The notes beneath the pieces are model-generated. The model saw only the letters and a list, made by a program, of their open reading frames with translations. It did no database searches and was not told the DNA's origin. The position numbers and the translations under genes were made by a program. From NCBI GenBank assembly GCA_003168375.1, contig PMSI01000003.1, forward strand, positions 124,001-188,000: a DNA stretch of 64,000 bases, read 5' to 3'. Shown in pieces: positions 1 to 8,312 of this stretch (the stretch's first letter is position 1; each line of letters starts with the position of its first letter). This stretch comes from Vulcanimicrobiota bacterium (GTDB lineage: Bacteria > Vulcanimicrobiota > Vulcanimicrobiia > Vulcanimicrobiales > Vulcanimicrobiaceae).

Positions 1-2
1 TG

Positions 3-824
3 GTCGTCGTCACCGAGCCGGAGTTCGTGGAACGCGTCGAAGCGGTCGTCCATCCGCGCGTGCGCTACGCGTCGGTGCGGGTGGTGCGCGGCGGCCCGGA
101 TCGGCAGGCCAGCGTTGCGCAGGGGCTCGACGCGCTCTCCGACGAGGTCGCGGCGGTGCTCGTTCACGACGGCGCGCGGCCAATGGTGCGAACCTCCGAC
201 GTTCGTGCCGGGATGCGCGTCGTTCGCCAAGGCACCGCGTCGCTGCTCGCGACGCCGGTCGTCGACACGGTGAAGGCGGCCGACGCCGACGGCAAGGTGA
301 CGCGCACGCTGGACCGTACGTCGCTGTGGGCGGCGCAGACGCCCCAGTTCGCCACCGCGCGCGACCTGCGACGTGCGCACGCGGACGCGCTGCGGCGCGG
401 TCAGCCGCCCGCGACCGACGACGCGGTGCTGCTCGAACGCGCCGGCTTCGACGTCGTGATCGTGGAAGGTTCGCCGGAGAACTTCAAGGTGACGCTCGCC
501 GCCGATCTCTCGCGCGCCGAAGCGCTGCTGCGCGAGCGCGGCGAGGAGGGCGCGGCCGAGGAAGAGATCCTCGTCGTCGAGTGTTTCGTCGATCCGCGCG
601 CCGTCGATCACGTCCTGCTCGAGTTCGAGGCGCGCGACGCGCGCATCGACGAGATCGATCGCGATCTTCCGAGCGCGACCGTGATCCGCGCCTACGCAAC
701 GCGCGCGGCGCTCCGCGGCTTCGGCGCGCGCCTGCACGCGCTCGCCGGCGAGGACGCGCTCTTCACGACGCACCTCTCGCACTTGGCGCCACGCACGTCG
801 CCGCCGCTCGATCGCGAGCACTAG
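3..824 (+). CDS. ispD: IspD, 2-C-methyl-D-erythritol 4-phosphate cytidylyltransferase with an EF-G domain V-like C-terminal extension (5' partial)
   Basis: This enzyme transfers CMP from CTP to methylerythritol phosphate in the MEP isoprenoid pathway. The reading frame is already open at the window edge, so the N-terminus with the CTP-binding loop is missing. The visible part has family segments such as GGPDRQASV, VLVHDGARP, TPVVDTVK and the end motif GSPENFKVT. IspD normally ends about here, but this frame continues for about 95 residues (from about 540). The stretch from about 567 to 794 resembles EF-G domain V, including a matching ATVIRAY strand. The stop lies 2 bases before the likely ispF start, which is the usual ispDF arrangement. 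The IspD identity is firm. The identity of the extension is inferred from sequence pattern. Confidence 0.9.
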   Translation, partial: VVVTEPEFVERVEAVVHPRVRYASVRVVRGGPDRQASVAQGLDALSDEVAAVLVHDGARPMVRTSDVRAGMRVVRQGTASLLATPVVDTVKAADADGKVTRTLDRTSLWAAQTPQFATARDLRRAHADALRRGQPPATDDAVLLERAGFDVVIVEGSPENFKVTLAADLSRAEALLRERGEEGAAEEEILVVECFVDPRAVDHVLLEFEARDARIDEIDRDLPSATVIRAYATRAALRGFGARLHALAGEDALFTTHLSHLAPRTSPPLDREH

Positions 825-826
825 CT

Positions 827-1366
827 TTGCACCCGCACCAGTTCCGGGTCGGACACGGGTTCGACGCGCACCGGCTGGTCGAAGGACGACCGTTCGTCTT
901 GGGCGGCGTGCGCATCGAGCACGAGAAGGGCCCGCTCGGCCACAGCGACGCCGACGTGCTCTCGCACGCGATCGCGGACGCGCTGCTCGGTGCGTGCGCG
1001 CTGGGCGATCTCGGCGCTCACTTTCCGGAGACCGACCCGCAGTGGAAGGATGCCGACTCGCTACGGCTGCTGGCGGCCTGTCACGAGCTTGCGGTGCGCC
1101 ACGGCTGGACGATCGCCAACATCGATGCGACGGTGGTCGTGCAGCTCCCACGGTTGTCCTCGCACGTCCCGCTGATGCGCGACGCAATCGCGGACGCGCT
1201 CGGGCTCGACGTCGCCCGGATCAGTGTCAAAGCGAAGACGAGCGAGGGAATGGGCTATACGGGCGACGGTTCGGGGATCGCGGCGTATGCCGTCGTGCTG
1301 GCCGAAGCGCTCGATCGCCGCGACGGATCGTCGTCGTCGGCTTCCGCGGCGTCACCCGGCGGCTGA
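827..1366 (+). CDS. ispF: IspF, 2-C-methyl-D-erythritol 2,4-cyclodiphosphate synthase
   Basis: IspF cyclises CDP-ME-2-phosphate to ME-2,4-cyclodiphosphate in the MEP pathway. The protein begins with VGHGFDAHRL, carrying the metal-binding Asp and His. It then shows GHSDADVLSHAIADALLGA, FPETDPQWKDADS and the C-terminal KAKTSEGMGYTG signature. The TTG at 827 is the only plausible start between the ispD stop and VGHGFDAH. The predicted 179 residues exceed the usual 155-160 because of a serine/alanine-rich tail. The gene is directly downstream of ispD and surely in the same operon. Confidence 0.95.
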   Translation: MHPHQFRVGHGFDAHRLVEGRPFVLGGVRIEHEKGPLGHSDADVLSHAIADALLGACALGDLGAHFPETDPQWKDADSLRLLAACHELAVRHGWTIANIDATVVVQLPRLSSHVPLMRDAIADALGLDVARISVKAKTSEGMGYTGDGSGIAAYAVVLAEALDRRDGSSSSASAASPGG

Positions 1367-1705
1367 GCCGGTCTGCGGGCGGACGCGCACGAGCGCGCGA
1401 ACCGGTCGTCGTCGCCGAGTCCTCGAAAGGGCGCGAACCAGATCACAGCGCTTTGCCCTGGAGCTCCGCGGCGCGCAGGTCGAGCCCGCGAGTATCGTCG
1501 CGCTGGCGCCGACGCGCCGTCAGGTCATCATCCCACACCCCGGTAGCGGCGCATTCTGCGGCGACCGAGGAAAGCTCGGCTAGGAACCGCATCGCGCCGA
1601 CTACGCGCCGGCTCTCCGTCGTGGAGTCCATGGCCCAACGATAGCCGAGCCTTCCGGGCGGCTCTATCCGGGCCGGTACGGATGTTGGGCGCCGGAAGTA
1701 CGTAG
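1367..1705. other. Intergenic region between ispF and the convergent LuxR-type gene
   Basis: About 340 bases separate the 3' ends of ispF and the regulator on the other strand. It holds one small minus-strand frame (1443-1631, 62 codons, beginning MDSTTESRRVV) without a recognisable ribosome binding site or family. No clear terminator hairpin with a T-run was seen. The small frame may be a gene, but support is weak. Confidence 0.3.
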
Positions 1706-4477
1706 TTACGGCTCTGCAGCGCCGTTGAGCAGAGCCTCCAGCCCTCGCCGGCTCGTGACGCCGAGCTTGCGATAGATCGCGGCGATGTGCGTCTCCACGG
1801 TGCGCTCCGAGATCACCAGCCGTTCGGCGATCCGCCGCGTCGGATGGCCGGCGGCGACGAGTCCTGCGATCTCGCGCTCGCGTCCGGTGAGCGTCGCGTC
1901 GCCGCGCCGCCGCGTCCGGTCGAACCCGCCCACGTGCGTGATCCGTGCGACCTCGGCGCTCGCGCCCATCCGCCGGAAGAGCGCGACCGCCTCCGCGACG
2001 CGGCCGGCGAGCTCCAGCGCGTACGCTTCGTGAAGCGTCCAGCCCGCCTCGCGGAATGCGGCCGCGGCGGTCTCGGCGTGGGCAACCGATTCGTCGCGCC
2101 GTCGGCGGCGCAGCGCTTCGCGACCGTCGATCATCGCCAGAAAACCTTGCGCCGGAAGAGCTCCGGGGCGTTGGGCGATCTCGGCCGCCAATTCCCGCGC
2201 GCGTGCTCGGGTCGGGCCGTCTCCGTAGAGCGAGGTCGCGTCGAGCAGCCAGTACGGTACCTCGACCTCCTTGAAGATCGGGACCACGCGAGCCAGCACG
2301 TCACCGGCTTCCGCGATGCGATGCTCGGCGGCGAGCCGGTACGCGATCGTGGCGGCGAGGATGCCGACCGACGAAAACTGGACATCGTCGATCGCCGCGT
2401 CGAGCTCACCGTTGACGCGCTCGAGGTCGCCGTCGGCCCGCTGTCCTCGCAGCGTCGCCACCTGCAGCGAGATCGCCACCGACCAGCGGTGCACGACGGG
2501 GAGACCATGCTCGATCTCTTCGCTGCGCGCGAGCAGATCGGAGGCGCGGTCCAAATCACCCGCCAGTGCCGCCACCAGCGATTCGTTCTGCATCGTCCAC
2601 GCCGCGATTCGACTGATCTTGGTCTGCGCCGCGACGGCCCGCGATCGTGCATACAGCTCTTGCGCGCGCGCCAGCGTGCCGTATCCGAGTTCGAGGTTCG
2701 CCCAGTTGTTGTACGTGCGCATCAGCTGGTCGTAGTCGCTGATCTCGCGCGCCTCGGCGACCGCGACTTCAAAACGCGGCCGCGCTTCGTCGTAGCGACC
2801 CACGTAGCCGAGGGCGGTGGCGAAGGTGGCGGAGAAGCGCGCGCTGATGAACGGCTCGGGCTGCACGCCGAGCTGTTCGGCGCGTGTCAGCCGCTCGAGC
2901 GCCTCGGCCGCGCGGCCGTTCACCGTGAGTAGCCCGGCGACCATCAACTCCGCCTCGAAGCGCAGCGCCGGCTCGACCTCCGCGGTGGCCGCGAGCTCGT
3001 CGGCCGCACGGAGTCCCGCTTCGTAACGCCCGCTCTCGAAGAGGATCCTCGCTTTGCGGAGCGCGAGCCGGCGCGCAAGCCGCGGCTCGCCCGCGGCGTC
3101 GTGCGCTTCCGCGCCGCGGCCGAACCACTCGACCGCTTGGGCGAGATCGCCGAGTGCATACCATGAGTCGCCGGCGCGCGCGGCGAGGTTCGCGCGGTGC
3201 CCCTCGACGCCCAGGAGATAGGCGCGCACGTAGGCTCGCGCCGCGTCCGCATACGCGAACACCGCGTACGCATCGTCGCCGGCTCGCTCGCTCCAGCGCG
3301 CGGCAGCCTGCGCGTCGCCCGCGCGCCACAGATGGTCGGCGATCGCGGCTACGTCGGGAGATGCCTCAGCGGCGAGCGCCTGTGCGACCTTGGCGTGCAT
3401 GAGCTGCGTCTCGGCGCGCAGCATCTGCTCGTAGATCGCCTCGCGCGTAAGCGCGTGCCGGAACGCGAACGCGTCGGCTTCCTCGCCCGGCTGCTCGACG
3501 ACGAGCTGCAGCTCGCGCGCGCGGCGCAGCGCGGCGTAGACCGCCAGGAGATCGTGACCGGAGAACGAGGCGACGAAGCGCGCGGAGAACCGGCGGCCGA
3601 TCAATGCGGCATGCAGCAAGATCGCCCGATCGGTCTCCGTCAACGCGGAGAACCGCTCGCGGACCGCGATGCGGATGCTGGACGGTACGGTCGGGATCGC
3701 GTCCGCGTCGCGGTCCAGCCGCTCGAAGACGCCCCGCAGCAGCTCTTCGGCAAACAGCGGCCGGCCGTCGGAGAGCTCGCGGATCTCCGCCACCACGCTG
3801 CGCGAGACGCTGCGGTCACCGTCGCGGATCACGCTCGCGAGCAGCCGTTCGATCTGCTGCGCGGGCAGCGAGTTCAGCGTAATGACCGCCTGAGCGTCGC
3901 GCTCGAGCGCCAGGATCGAACGCGCCCGCGCGGAGTCGGATTCGATCTCGTCGACACGGTAGGTCAGGATAAACGTCACGTTGCGCCCGGCCAGCCGTTT
4001 CGAGAGAAAGCGCAGCAGGTCGAGCGTACCGGAGTCGGCCCAGTGCAGATCTTCGACGGCGAACAGCAGTCCGAGACCGCCTGCATCCGCCTCGGCCGCG
4101 ATCGACTCGGCAATCGCGTTGAAGCGGCGCATCTTCGCGTCGGCCCCGCCGTCGTCGACCGCAGGTACCACCGGAATGCCCAGCAGCTCGAGCGCTTCTT
4201 CGAGGGCGGCGTACGGCGCATTGGCGTATTCGCGCGTCGAGCCGATCGCCGTCCGATAGCCCTCCTCGCGCGCGACGCGCACCGCCTCTTCTACCAGCCG
4301 CGTCTTCCCGATCCCGGCCTCACCGCGAACGACGACGGTGACGGACGTGCGCTCCGCGGCCGCCCGCACCCGATCGAGCACGAACGCCAGCTCGGAAGAT
4401 CGCCCAATCAGCTCACGGCAGAACAACCCCGAGGATGACACCGCGCTCATCTTTCGCGCCTGAAGCGTCGATCGCAT
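1706..4477 (-). CDS. Large LuxR-family transcriptional regulator with N-terminal AAA/STAND ATPase
   Basis: This is a 923-residue MalT/LAL-type regulator. An N-terminal ATPase has a Walker A loop, GEAGIGKT, at about residues 52-59, and a Walker B-like FAVEDLHWAD. A long helical region rich in TPR-like repeats follows. A LuxR-type helix-turn-helix ends the protein (LTGREREIAGLVAAGH, then SERTVETHIAAIYRKLGV). Such proteins couple ligand and nucleotide binding to transcription activation. The effector and targets cannot be read from the sequence. The frame offers starts at 4477 and at 4450 (MSAVSSS). The gene converges on ispF and diverges from the small frame before gltX, so it is an insertion in the housekeeping backbone. 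Confidence 0.9.
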   Translation of the reverse strand: MRSTLQARKMSAVSSSGLFCRELIGRSSELAFVLDRVRAAAERTSVTVVVRGEAGIGKTRLVEEAVRVAREEGYRTAIGSTREYANAPYAALEEALELLGIPVVPAVDDGGADAKMRRFNAIAESIAAEADAGGLGLLFAVEDLHWADSGTLDLLRFLSKRLAGRNVTFILTYRVDEIESDSARARSILALERDAQAVITLNSLPAQQIERLLASVIRDGDRSVSRSVVAEIRELSDGRPLFAEELLRGVFERLDRDADAIPTVPSSIRIAVRERFSALTETDRAILLHAALIGRRFSARFVASFSGHDLLAVYAALRRARELQLVVEQPGEEADAFAFRHALTREAIYEQMLRAETQLMHAKVAQALAAEASPDVAAIADHLWRAGDAQAAARWSERAGDDAYAVFAYADAARAYVRAYLLGVEGHRANLAARAGDSWYALGDLAQAVEWFGRGAEAHDAAGEPRLARRLALRKARILFESGRYEAGLRAADELAATAEVEPALRFEAELMVAGLLTVNGRAAEALERLTRAEQLGVQPEPFISARFSATFATALGYVGRYDEARPRFEVAVAEAREISDYDQLMRTYNNWANLELGYGTLARAQELYARSRAVAAQTKISRIAAWTMQNESLVAALAGDLDRASDLLARSEEIEHGLPVVHRWSVAISLQVATLRGQRADGDLERVNGELDAAIDDVQFSSVGILAATIAYRLAAEHRIAEAGDVLARVVPIFKEVEVPYWLLDATSLYGDGPTRARARELAAEIAQRPGALPAQGFLAMIDGREALRRRRRDESVAHAETAAAAFREAGWTLHEAYALELAGRVAEAVALFRRMGASAEVARITHVGGFDRTRRRGDATLTGREREIAGLVAAGHPTRRIAERLVISERTVETHIAAIYRKLGVTSRRGLEALLNGAAEP

Positions 4478-4512
4478 GGTTCACCCCAGACCCCGGCGAA
4501 ACGAAGGTTACT

Positions 4513-4650
4513 ATGCAAACCATAACGGACGACCGCTTGCTCGATGATCTACTCGCCTCCTCGCTGCCGCCCAATCGCCCGCTCGAGGGCGGCGGTGACG
4601 AGCCACCGCCGGAGGGTGACGAAAACGAAGAGGAGACCCCACCGACCTGA
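4513..4650 (+). CDS. Possible small acidic protein (45 aa)
   Basis: A short frame begins MQTITDDRLLDDLL and ends in a proline- and glutamate-rich acidic tail. A purine-rich stretch, GAAGG, lies 5-6 bases before the ATG, which favours translation. The frame lies in the divergent gap between the LuxR-type regulator and gltX. No family is recognised, and it could be chance. Confidence 0.35.
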   Translation: MQTITDDRLLDDLLASSLPPNRPLEGGGDEPPPEGDENEEETPPT

Positions 4651-4700
4651 GATCGGGCCGGGCGGAGGAAGGCTTCGCCACGGGGCATCTTCCCAGGCGG

Positions 4701-6146
4701 ATGGACCGCCTCGACTACGCTCGCCCTCTGCGCGTGCGCTTCGCCTCTGCACCTGCGGCGACACTGCACGTCGGCAGCGCGCGGACCGCGTTGTTCAACT
4801 GGCTGCTCGCGCGCCGGACCGGTGGCACGTTCGTGGTGCGCATCGACGACCTCGAGGCCGCCGGCGCGCAGGGCGCGACCGGCGAGGCGATCCTGCGCGA
4901 CCTGCGCTGGCTGGGTCTCGATTGGGACGAGGGGCCGGAGCGCGGCGGAGCGGCGGGTCCGTACCGGCAGTCCGAACGCGCGGGCGTGTACCGCGAGCAC
5001 GCCGAGCGGCTTCTGGCGAACGGCGCTGCCTACGAGCGTGACGGCGCCGTGTGGTTCCGCGTGCCGCCCGGCACGACCGTCGTTCACGACGCGATCAAAG
5101 GAGACGTCGCGTTCGATCACGCCGCGATCGGTGACTTCGTGATCTGCAAGTCGAGCGGCGGCGCCACCTACAATCTGGCCGCCGCGGTCGACGACGCGAC
5201 GATGGCGATCGATGTGGTGCTGCGCGGCGACGAGCACCTCGACGATGCGCCGCGGCAGATACTGCTCGCGCGCGCCCTCGGCTACGAGCCGCGGCGCTAC
5301 GCGCACGCCGGCCTCGTGGTCGACGCCGGCAAGCACAAGCTCTCGAGGCAGCATGAGAGCGCCGGGATCGACGGCTTCCGGCGCGCCGGCTACCTTCCGG
5401 ACGCGATGGTGCAGCATCTCGCGCTGCTCGGGTGGTCGCCGCACGGCGCGAACGAGGCGCGCACGCTGCCCGAGCTCGCGAGGGTGTTCTCGATCGAACG
5501 CGTCGGCGGCTCGCCGTCCGTCTTCGACGTCGACCGGCTGCGGGCGTTCAACGCGCGCGCACTGCGCGCGCTGCCGCGCGACGAATATCGCGCCCTGATC
5601 GCCGGCGCGATGCAGCGAACGCGGCTGCTCGAGGATCCGGCTCCCGACGCCGCGTTGCGCTGGATCGACACGTTCATCGACGCGTTCGGCGCCGAGGTCC
5701 ACACGGTAGGAGAAGCGCTCGAGGAGATCGCGAGGCTGCGCGAGGAGTCGGTCACGATCCCGGCGCTCGAGCTGGAGCGCCTGCGCAGCCGCCAGGTGCT
5801 GTTCTTTCTCGACGCGGTCTCGCAGTACGTCGACGATCAGCCGGAGCTGCGCGACCTGCTGCTCGCGCACGACCTGCCGCAGATCGGCGCGGAGTTCGGG
5901 CTGTTGAAGGAAGACGCGCTGCAGGCCGTCCGTATGGCGCTGACCGGAACCCACGACGGACCGCCGCTGACGTTGCTTTTCCCGCTCCTGGGGCACGATC
6001 GCATCATGATCCGCATCGGCGCGGTCAGCTCGCACATTCTGCACGGTCGCGGGCTCGAGCCGATCAAGTACGGTCCGGGCGGTGTCCCGTTCGAGACGAT
6101 TCGGGCCACGCCGCCGGAACCTCCGAGCAACCGGGCGGGAACCTGA
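4701..6146 (+). CDS. gltX: Glutamyl-tRNA synthetase, divergent in the catalytic motifs
   Basis: This class I synthetase charges tRNA with glutamate. The fold signature is clear. A HIGH-type motif, HVGS (residues 23-26), is followed by RTALFNWLLARRTGG. The substrate-pocket segment ATYNLAAAVDD and the adjacent RGDEHLDDAPRQILL are also present, as is a KMSKS-type loop, KLSRQ (213-217). Several normally invariant residues differ. The usual FAPSPTG reads FASAPAA, the usual RIEDTD reads RIDDLE, and KLSKR reads KLSRQ. The C-terminal anticodon-binding part is alpha-helical. The gene lies between ispF and cysE as in Bacillus-type genomes. It is probably functional but unusual, and a second gltX elsewhere in the genome is possible. 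Confidence 0.85.
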   Translation: MDRLDYARPLRVRFASAPAATLHVGSARTALFNWLLARRTGGTFVVRIDDLEAAGAQGATGEAILRDLRWLGLDWDEGPERGGAAGPYRQSERAGVYREHAERLLANGAAYERDGAVWFRVPPGTTVVHDAIKGDVAFDHAAIGDFVICKSSGGATYNLAAAVDDATMAIDVVLRGDEHLDDAPRQILLARALGYEPRRYAHAGLVVDAGKHKLSRQHESAGIDGFRRAGYLPDAMVQHLALLGWSPHGANEARTLPELARVFSIERVGGSPSVFDVDRLRAFNARALRALPRDEYRALIAGAMQRTRLLEDPAPDAALRWIDTFIDAFGAEVHTVGEALEEIARLREESVTIPALELERLRSRQVLFFLDAVSQYVDDQPELRDLLLAHDLPQIGAEFGLLKEDALQAVRMALTGTHDGPPLTLLFPLLGHDRIMIRIGAVSSHILHGRGLEPIKYGPGGVPFETIRATPPEPPSNRAGT

Positions 6147-6163
6147 CGGGTCGTAAGAGCGTC

Positions 6164-6841
6164 GTGCCCGCGAACCCGTTCGAGACTTTCCTCGCCGATC
6201 TCCGCGCACCGGTCGAACGCGACCCGGCGGCGCACGGATATCTCGATGTCCTGCTCTCGTACCCGGGTTGGCGCGCCGTCTTGGCGCATCGCCTCGTCCA
6301 TGCGCTGCATCGCGCGAAGATACCGCTGCTGCCGCGTTTCCTCGCATCGATCTCGCGGTTCTGGACCGGGATCGAGATCGATCCGGGGGCGAAGATCGGC
6401 AAGGGCGTGTTCATCGATCACGGGATCGGCGTCGTCATCGGGGAGACAGCGGAGGTCGGCGACGGCTGCACGATCTATCAGGGCGTGACGCTCGGGGGGA
6501 CGTCGCTGCAGCGCACCAAGCGGCATCCGACACTGGGAAAAAACGTGACGGTAGGGTCAGGCGCCGCCATTCTGGGTGCTATTTTCATCGGCGACGGTGC
6601 GAAGATTGGCGCGAACTCCGTCGTCGTCAAGGACGTCCCGGCGAACGCGACCGTTGTCGGCATCCCCGGCCGCGTGGTGTTGCTCGACGGGAAACCGGTG
6701 GCACTCCCCGCCGACCGGGGTCCCCGCGTCGAAATGCCGGACCCCTACGCGCCCGTGCTCACGCAACTCGCCCAGCGCGTCGCAGAACTCGAAGCCCGGC
6801 TCGCCGAACTCGAACGGAAGAATGCCCCTTCGTCTGTATAA
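6164..6841 (+). CDS. cysE: Serine O-acetyltransferase
   Basis: CysE acetylates serine from acetyl-CoA, the first step of cysteine synthesis. A short helical N-domain (FETFLADLRAPVERDPAA) is followed by a left-handed beta-helix of hexapeptide repeats. The active-site segment GVFIDHGIGVVIGETAEVGD and the loop GVTLGGTSLQRTKRHPTLG are intact. The C-terminus continues with a helical, coiled-coil-like tail (LAQRVAELEARLAELERK). The GTG at 6164 is the first sensible start after the gltX stop. The 3' end overlaps the cysS start by 20 bases, so the genes are translationally linked. Confidence 0.93.
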   Translation: MPANPFETFLADLRAPVERDPAAHGYLDVLLSYPGWRAVLAHRLVHALHRAKIPLLPRFLASISRFWTGIEIDPGAKIGKGVFIDHGIGVVIGETAEVGDGCTIYQGVTLGGTSLQRTKRHPTLGKNVTVGSGAAILGAIFIGDGAKIGANSVVVKDVPANATVVGIPGRVVLLDGKPVALPADRGPRVEMPDPYAPVLTQLAQRVAELEARLAELERKNAPSSV

Positions 6842-8312
6842 CACCCGCACGCGCGCCGTCGAACCGCTGAAGCCGCTGGAGCCGGACCACGTCCGGGTCT
6901 ACGTCTGCGGACTCACGCCGTCGGCCGAGGCGCATCTGGGCCACGCGCGCTCGTTCCTGTTCTTCGACGTCTTGCGGCGCTACCTCGAGCACCCTCGCAA
7001 CGGCTGGCGCGTGACGTACGTGCAGAACGTCACCGACATCGACGACCGCTCGATCGCGACCGCACAGCGCGAGGGCACGACCTTCGATAGGGTCGTGGCA
7101 CGCTATTACGCCGCCTTCAAGGAAGCGATGCGCGTGCTCAACGTGCGCGAGCCCGACGTCGAACCGTACGCGACGAAGTACGTACCGGAGATCGTCGAGA
7201 TGATCGGCCAGCTGATCGAGCGCGGCCTCGCGTACGCCACCGACGACGGCGTCTACTACGACGTCGCCGCGTTCCCGCGCTACGGGGCGCTGAGTGGGAA
7301 AAACGTCGACGAGCTGCTCGTCGGGGCGCGCATCGCGGAGAACGAGCACAAGCACGATCCGCTCGACTTCGCGCTCTGGAAGTTCGCCAAGCCGGGTGAG
7401 CCGCAATGGGCGTCCCCCTGGGGTTCGGGCCGCCCGGGTTGGCACATCGAGTGCAGCGCGATGTCGCGCGCCCTGCTCGGCGTACCGTTCGATCTCCACG
7501 GCGGCGGCTACGACCTGATCTTCCCGCATCACGAGAACGAGATCGCGCAGAGCGAACCGTTGATGGACGCGCCGCCGATGGCGGAGATGTGGGTTCACGG
7601 CGGGCTGCTGAACTTCGAGAACCGCAAGATGTCCAAGTCGCTCGGCAACTTCGAGCCGCTCACCGACTTGCTGAAGCGCCACGACCCGTTCGCGATCCGC
7701 CTGCTCTTCTTGCAGACCGGTTATCAGAAGCCGATGAACTTCACCGAAGAGTCGATCGCCGCCGCGAAGAGCTCGCTCGACAAACTGGTGAGCGTCTTCA
7801 AGCGCGCCGAGAGCGCCGAGATCGAACCGGCGGGCCCCGGCGGGACGGTAGAGGCACCGGCTGCGCACCGCGCGGCGCTGTTCGCGCACCTCGACAACGA
7901 CATGAACACGGCCGGTGCGCTCGGCATCCTGCACGACCTGGCCGGCGATCTGCTGCGCTACGACGATCCGCGCGTCCGCGACGAGGGTCTCTCGCTGATG
8001 CGCGAAGTGTTCGGGCTGTTCGGGATCGAGGCGGCGCTCGACCGCGAACGGCCGGTCGAGTTCGACGAGCAATTCGTAGAACGTCTGCGCCGGCGGCTCG
8101 GCCCGGAGCTGCACCCTTCGACAGGCTCAGGGCAGAGTCTGAACGGCGAGTCGCCCGAGGCCGCGATCGAGTCGGTGATCGCGAAGCGCAACGAGGCACG
8201 CAAGAACAAGGACTTCGCGCTCGGCGACCGCCTGCGCGATGCCCTTGCCGCCGAAGGGGTGGCGCTCAAAGACTCCAAGGACGGGACGACGTGGACCGTC
8301 GCCGGCGCGTAG
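6822..8312 (+). CDS. cysS: Cysteinyl-tRNA synthetase
   Basis: CysS charges tRNA-Cys. The zinc-site cysteine in VYVCGLTPSAEAHLGHARSF, the HLGH motif, VTDIDDRSI, GWHIECSAM and the loop KMSKSLGN are all present. The 496-residue length is normal to slightly long. Near the C-terminus a linker insert, PSTGSGQS, comes from a dispersed DNA repeat (8114-8132). The helical C-terminal domain resumes after it. The ATG at 6822 lies inside the end of cysE, and the 3' end overlaps rlmB by 22 bases. cysE and cysS together tie cysteine supply to translation. Confidence 0.95.
   Translation: MPLRLYNTRTRAVEPLKPLEPDHVRVYVCGLTPSAEAHLGHARSFLFFDVLRRYLEHPRNGWRVTYVQNVTDIDDRSIATAQREGTTFDRVVARYYAAFKEAMRVLNVREPDVEPYATKYVPEIVEMIGQLIERGLAYATDDGVYYDVAAFPRYGALSGKNVDELLVGARIAENEHKHDPLDFALWKFAKPGEPQWASPWGSGRPGWHIECSAMSRALLGVPFDLHGGGYDLIFPHHENEIAQSEPLMDAPPMAEMWVHGGLLNFENRKMSKSLGNFEPLTDLLKRHDPFAIRLLFLQTGYQKPMNFTEESIAAAKSSLDKLVSVFKRAESAEIEPAGPGGTVEAPAAHRAALFAHLDNDMNTAGALGILHDLAGDLLRYDDPRVRDEGLSLMREVFGLFGIEAALDRERPVEFDEQFVERLRRRLGPELHPSTGSGQSLNGESPEAAIESVIAKRNEARKNKDFALGDRLRDALAAEGVALKDSKDGTTWTVAGA
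8114..8132. repeat. Copy 1 of a short dispersed repeat inside cysS
   Basis: The 19 bases beginning CCCTTCGACAGGCTCAGG match, with one core change, a second copy at 52328-52350 in the rplJ leader. Here the repeat is translated as a serine/glycine-rich linker (PSTGSGQS) in a part of CysS that normally lacks such an insert. This suggests a small mobile or spreading element. Confidence 0.7.
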
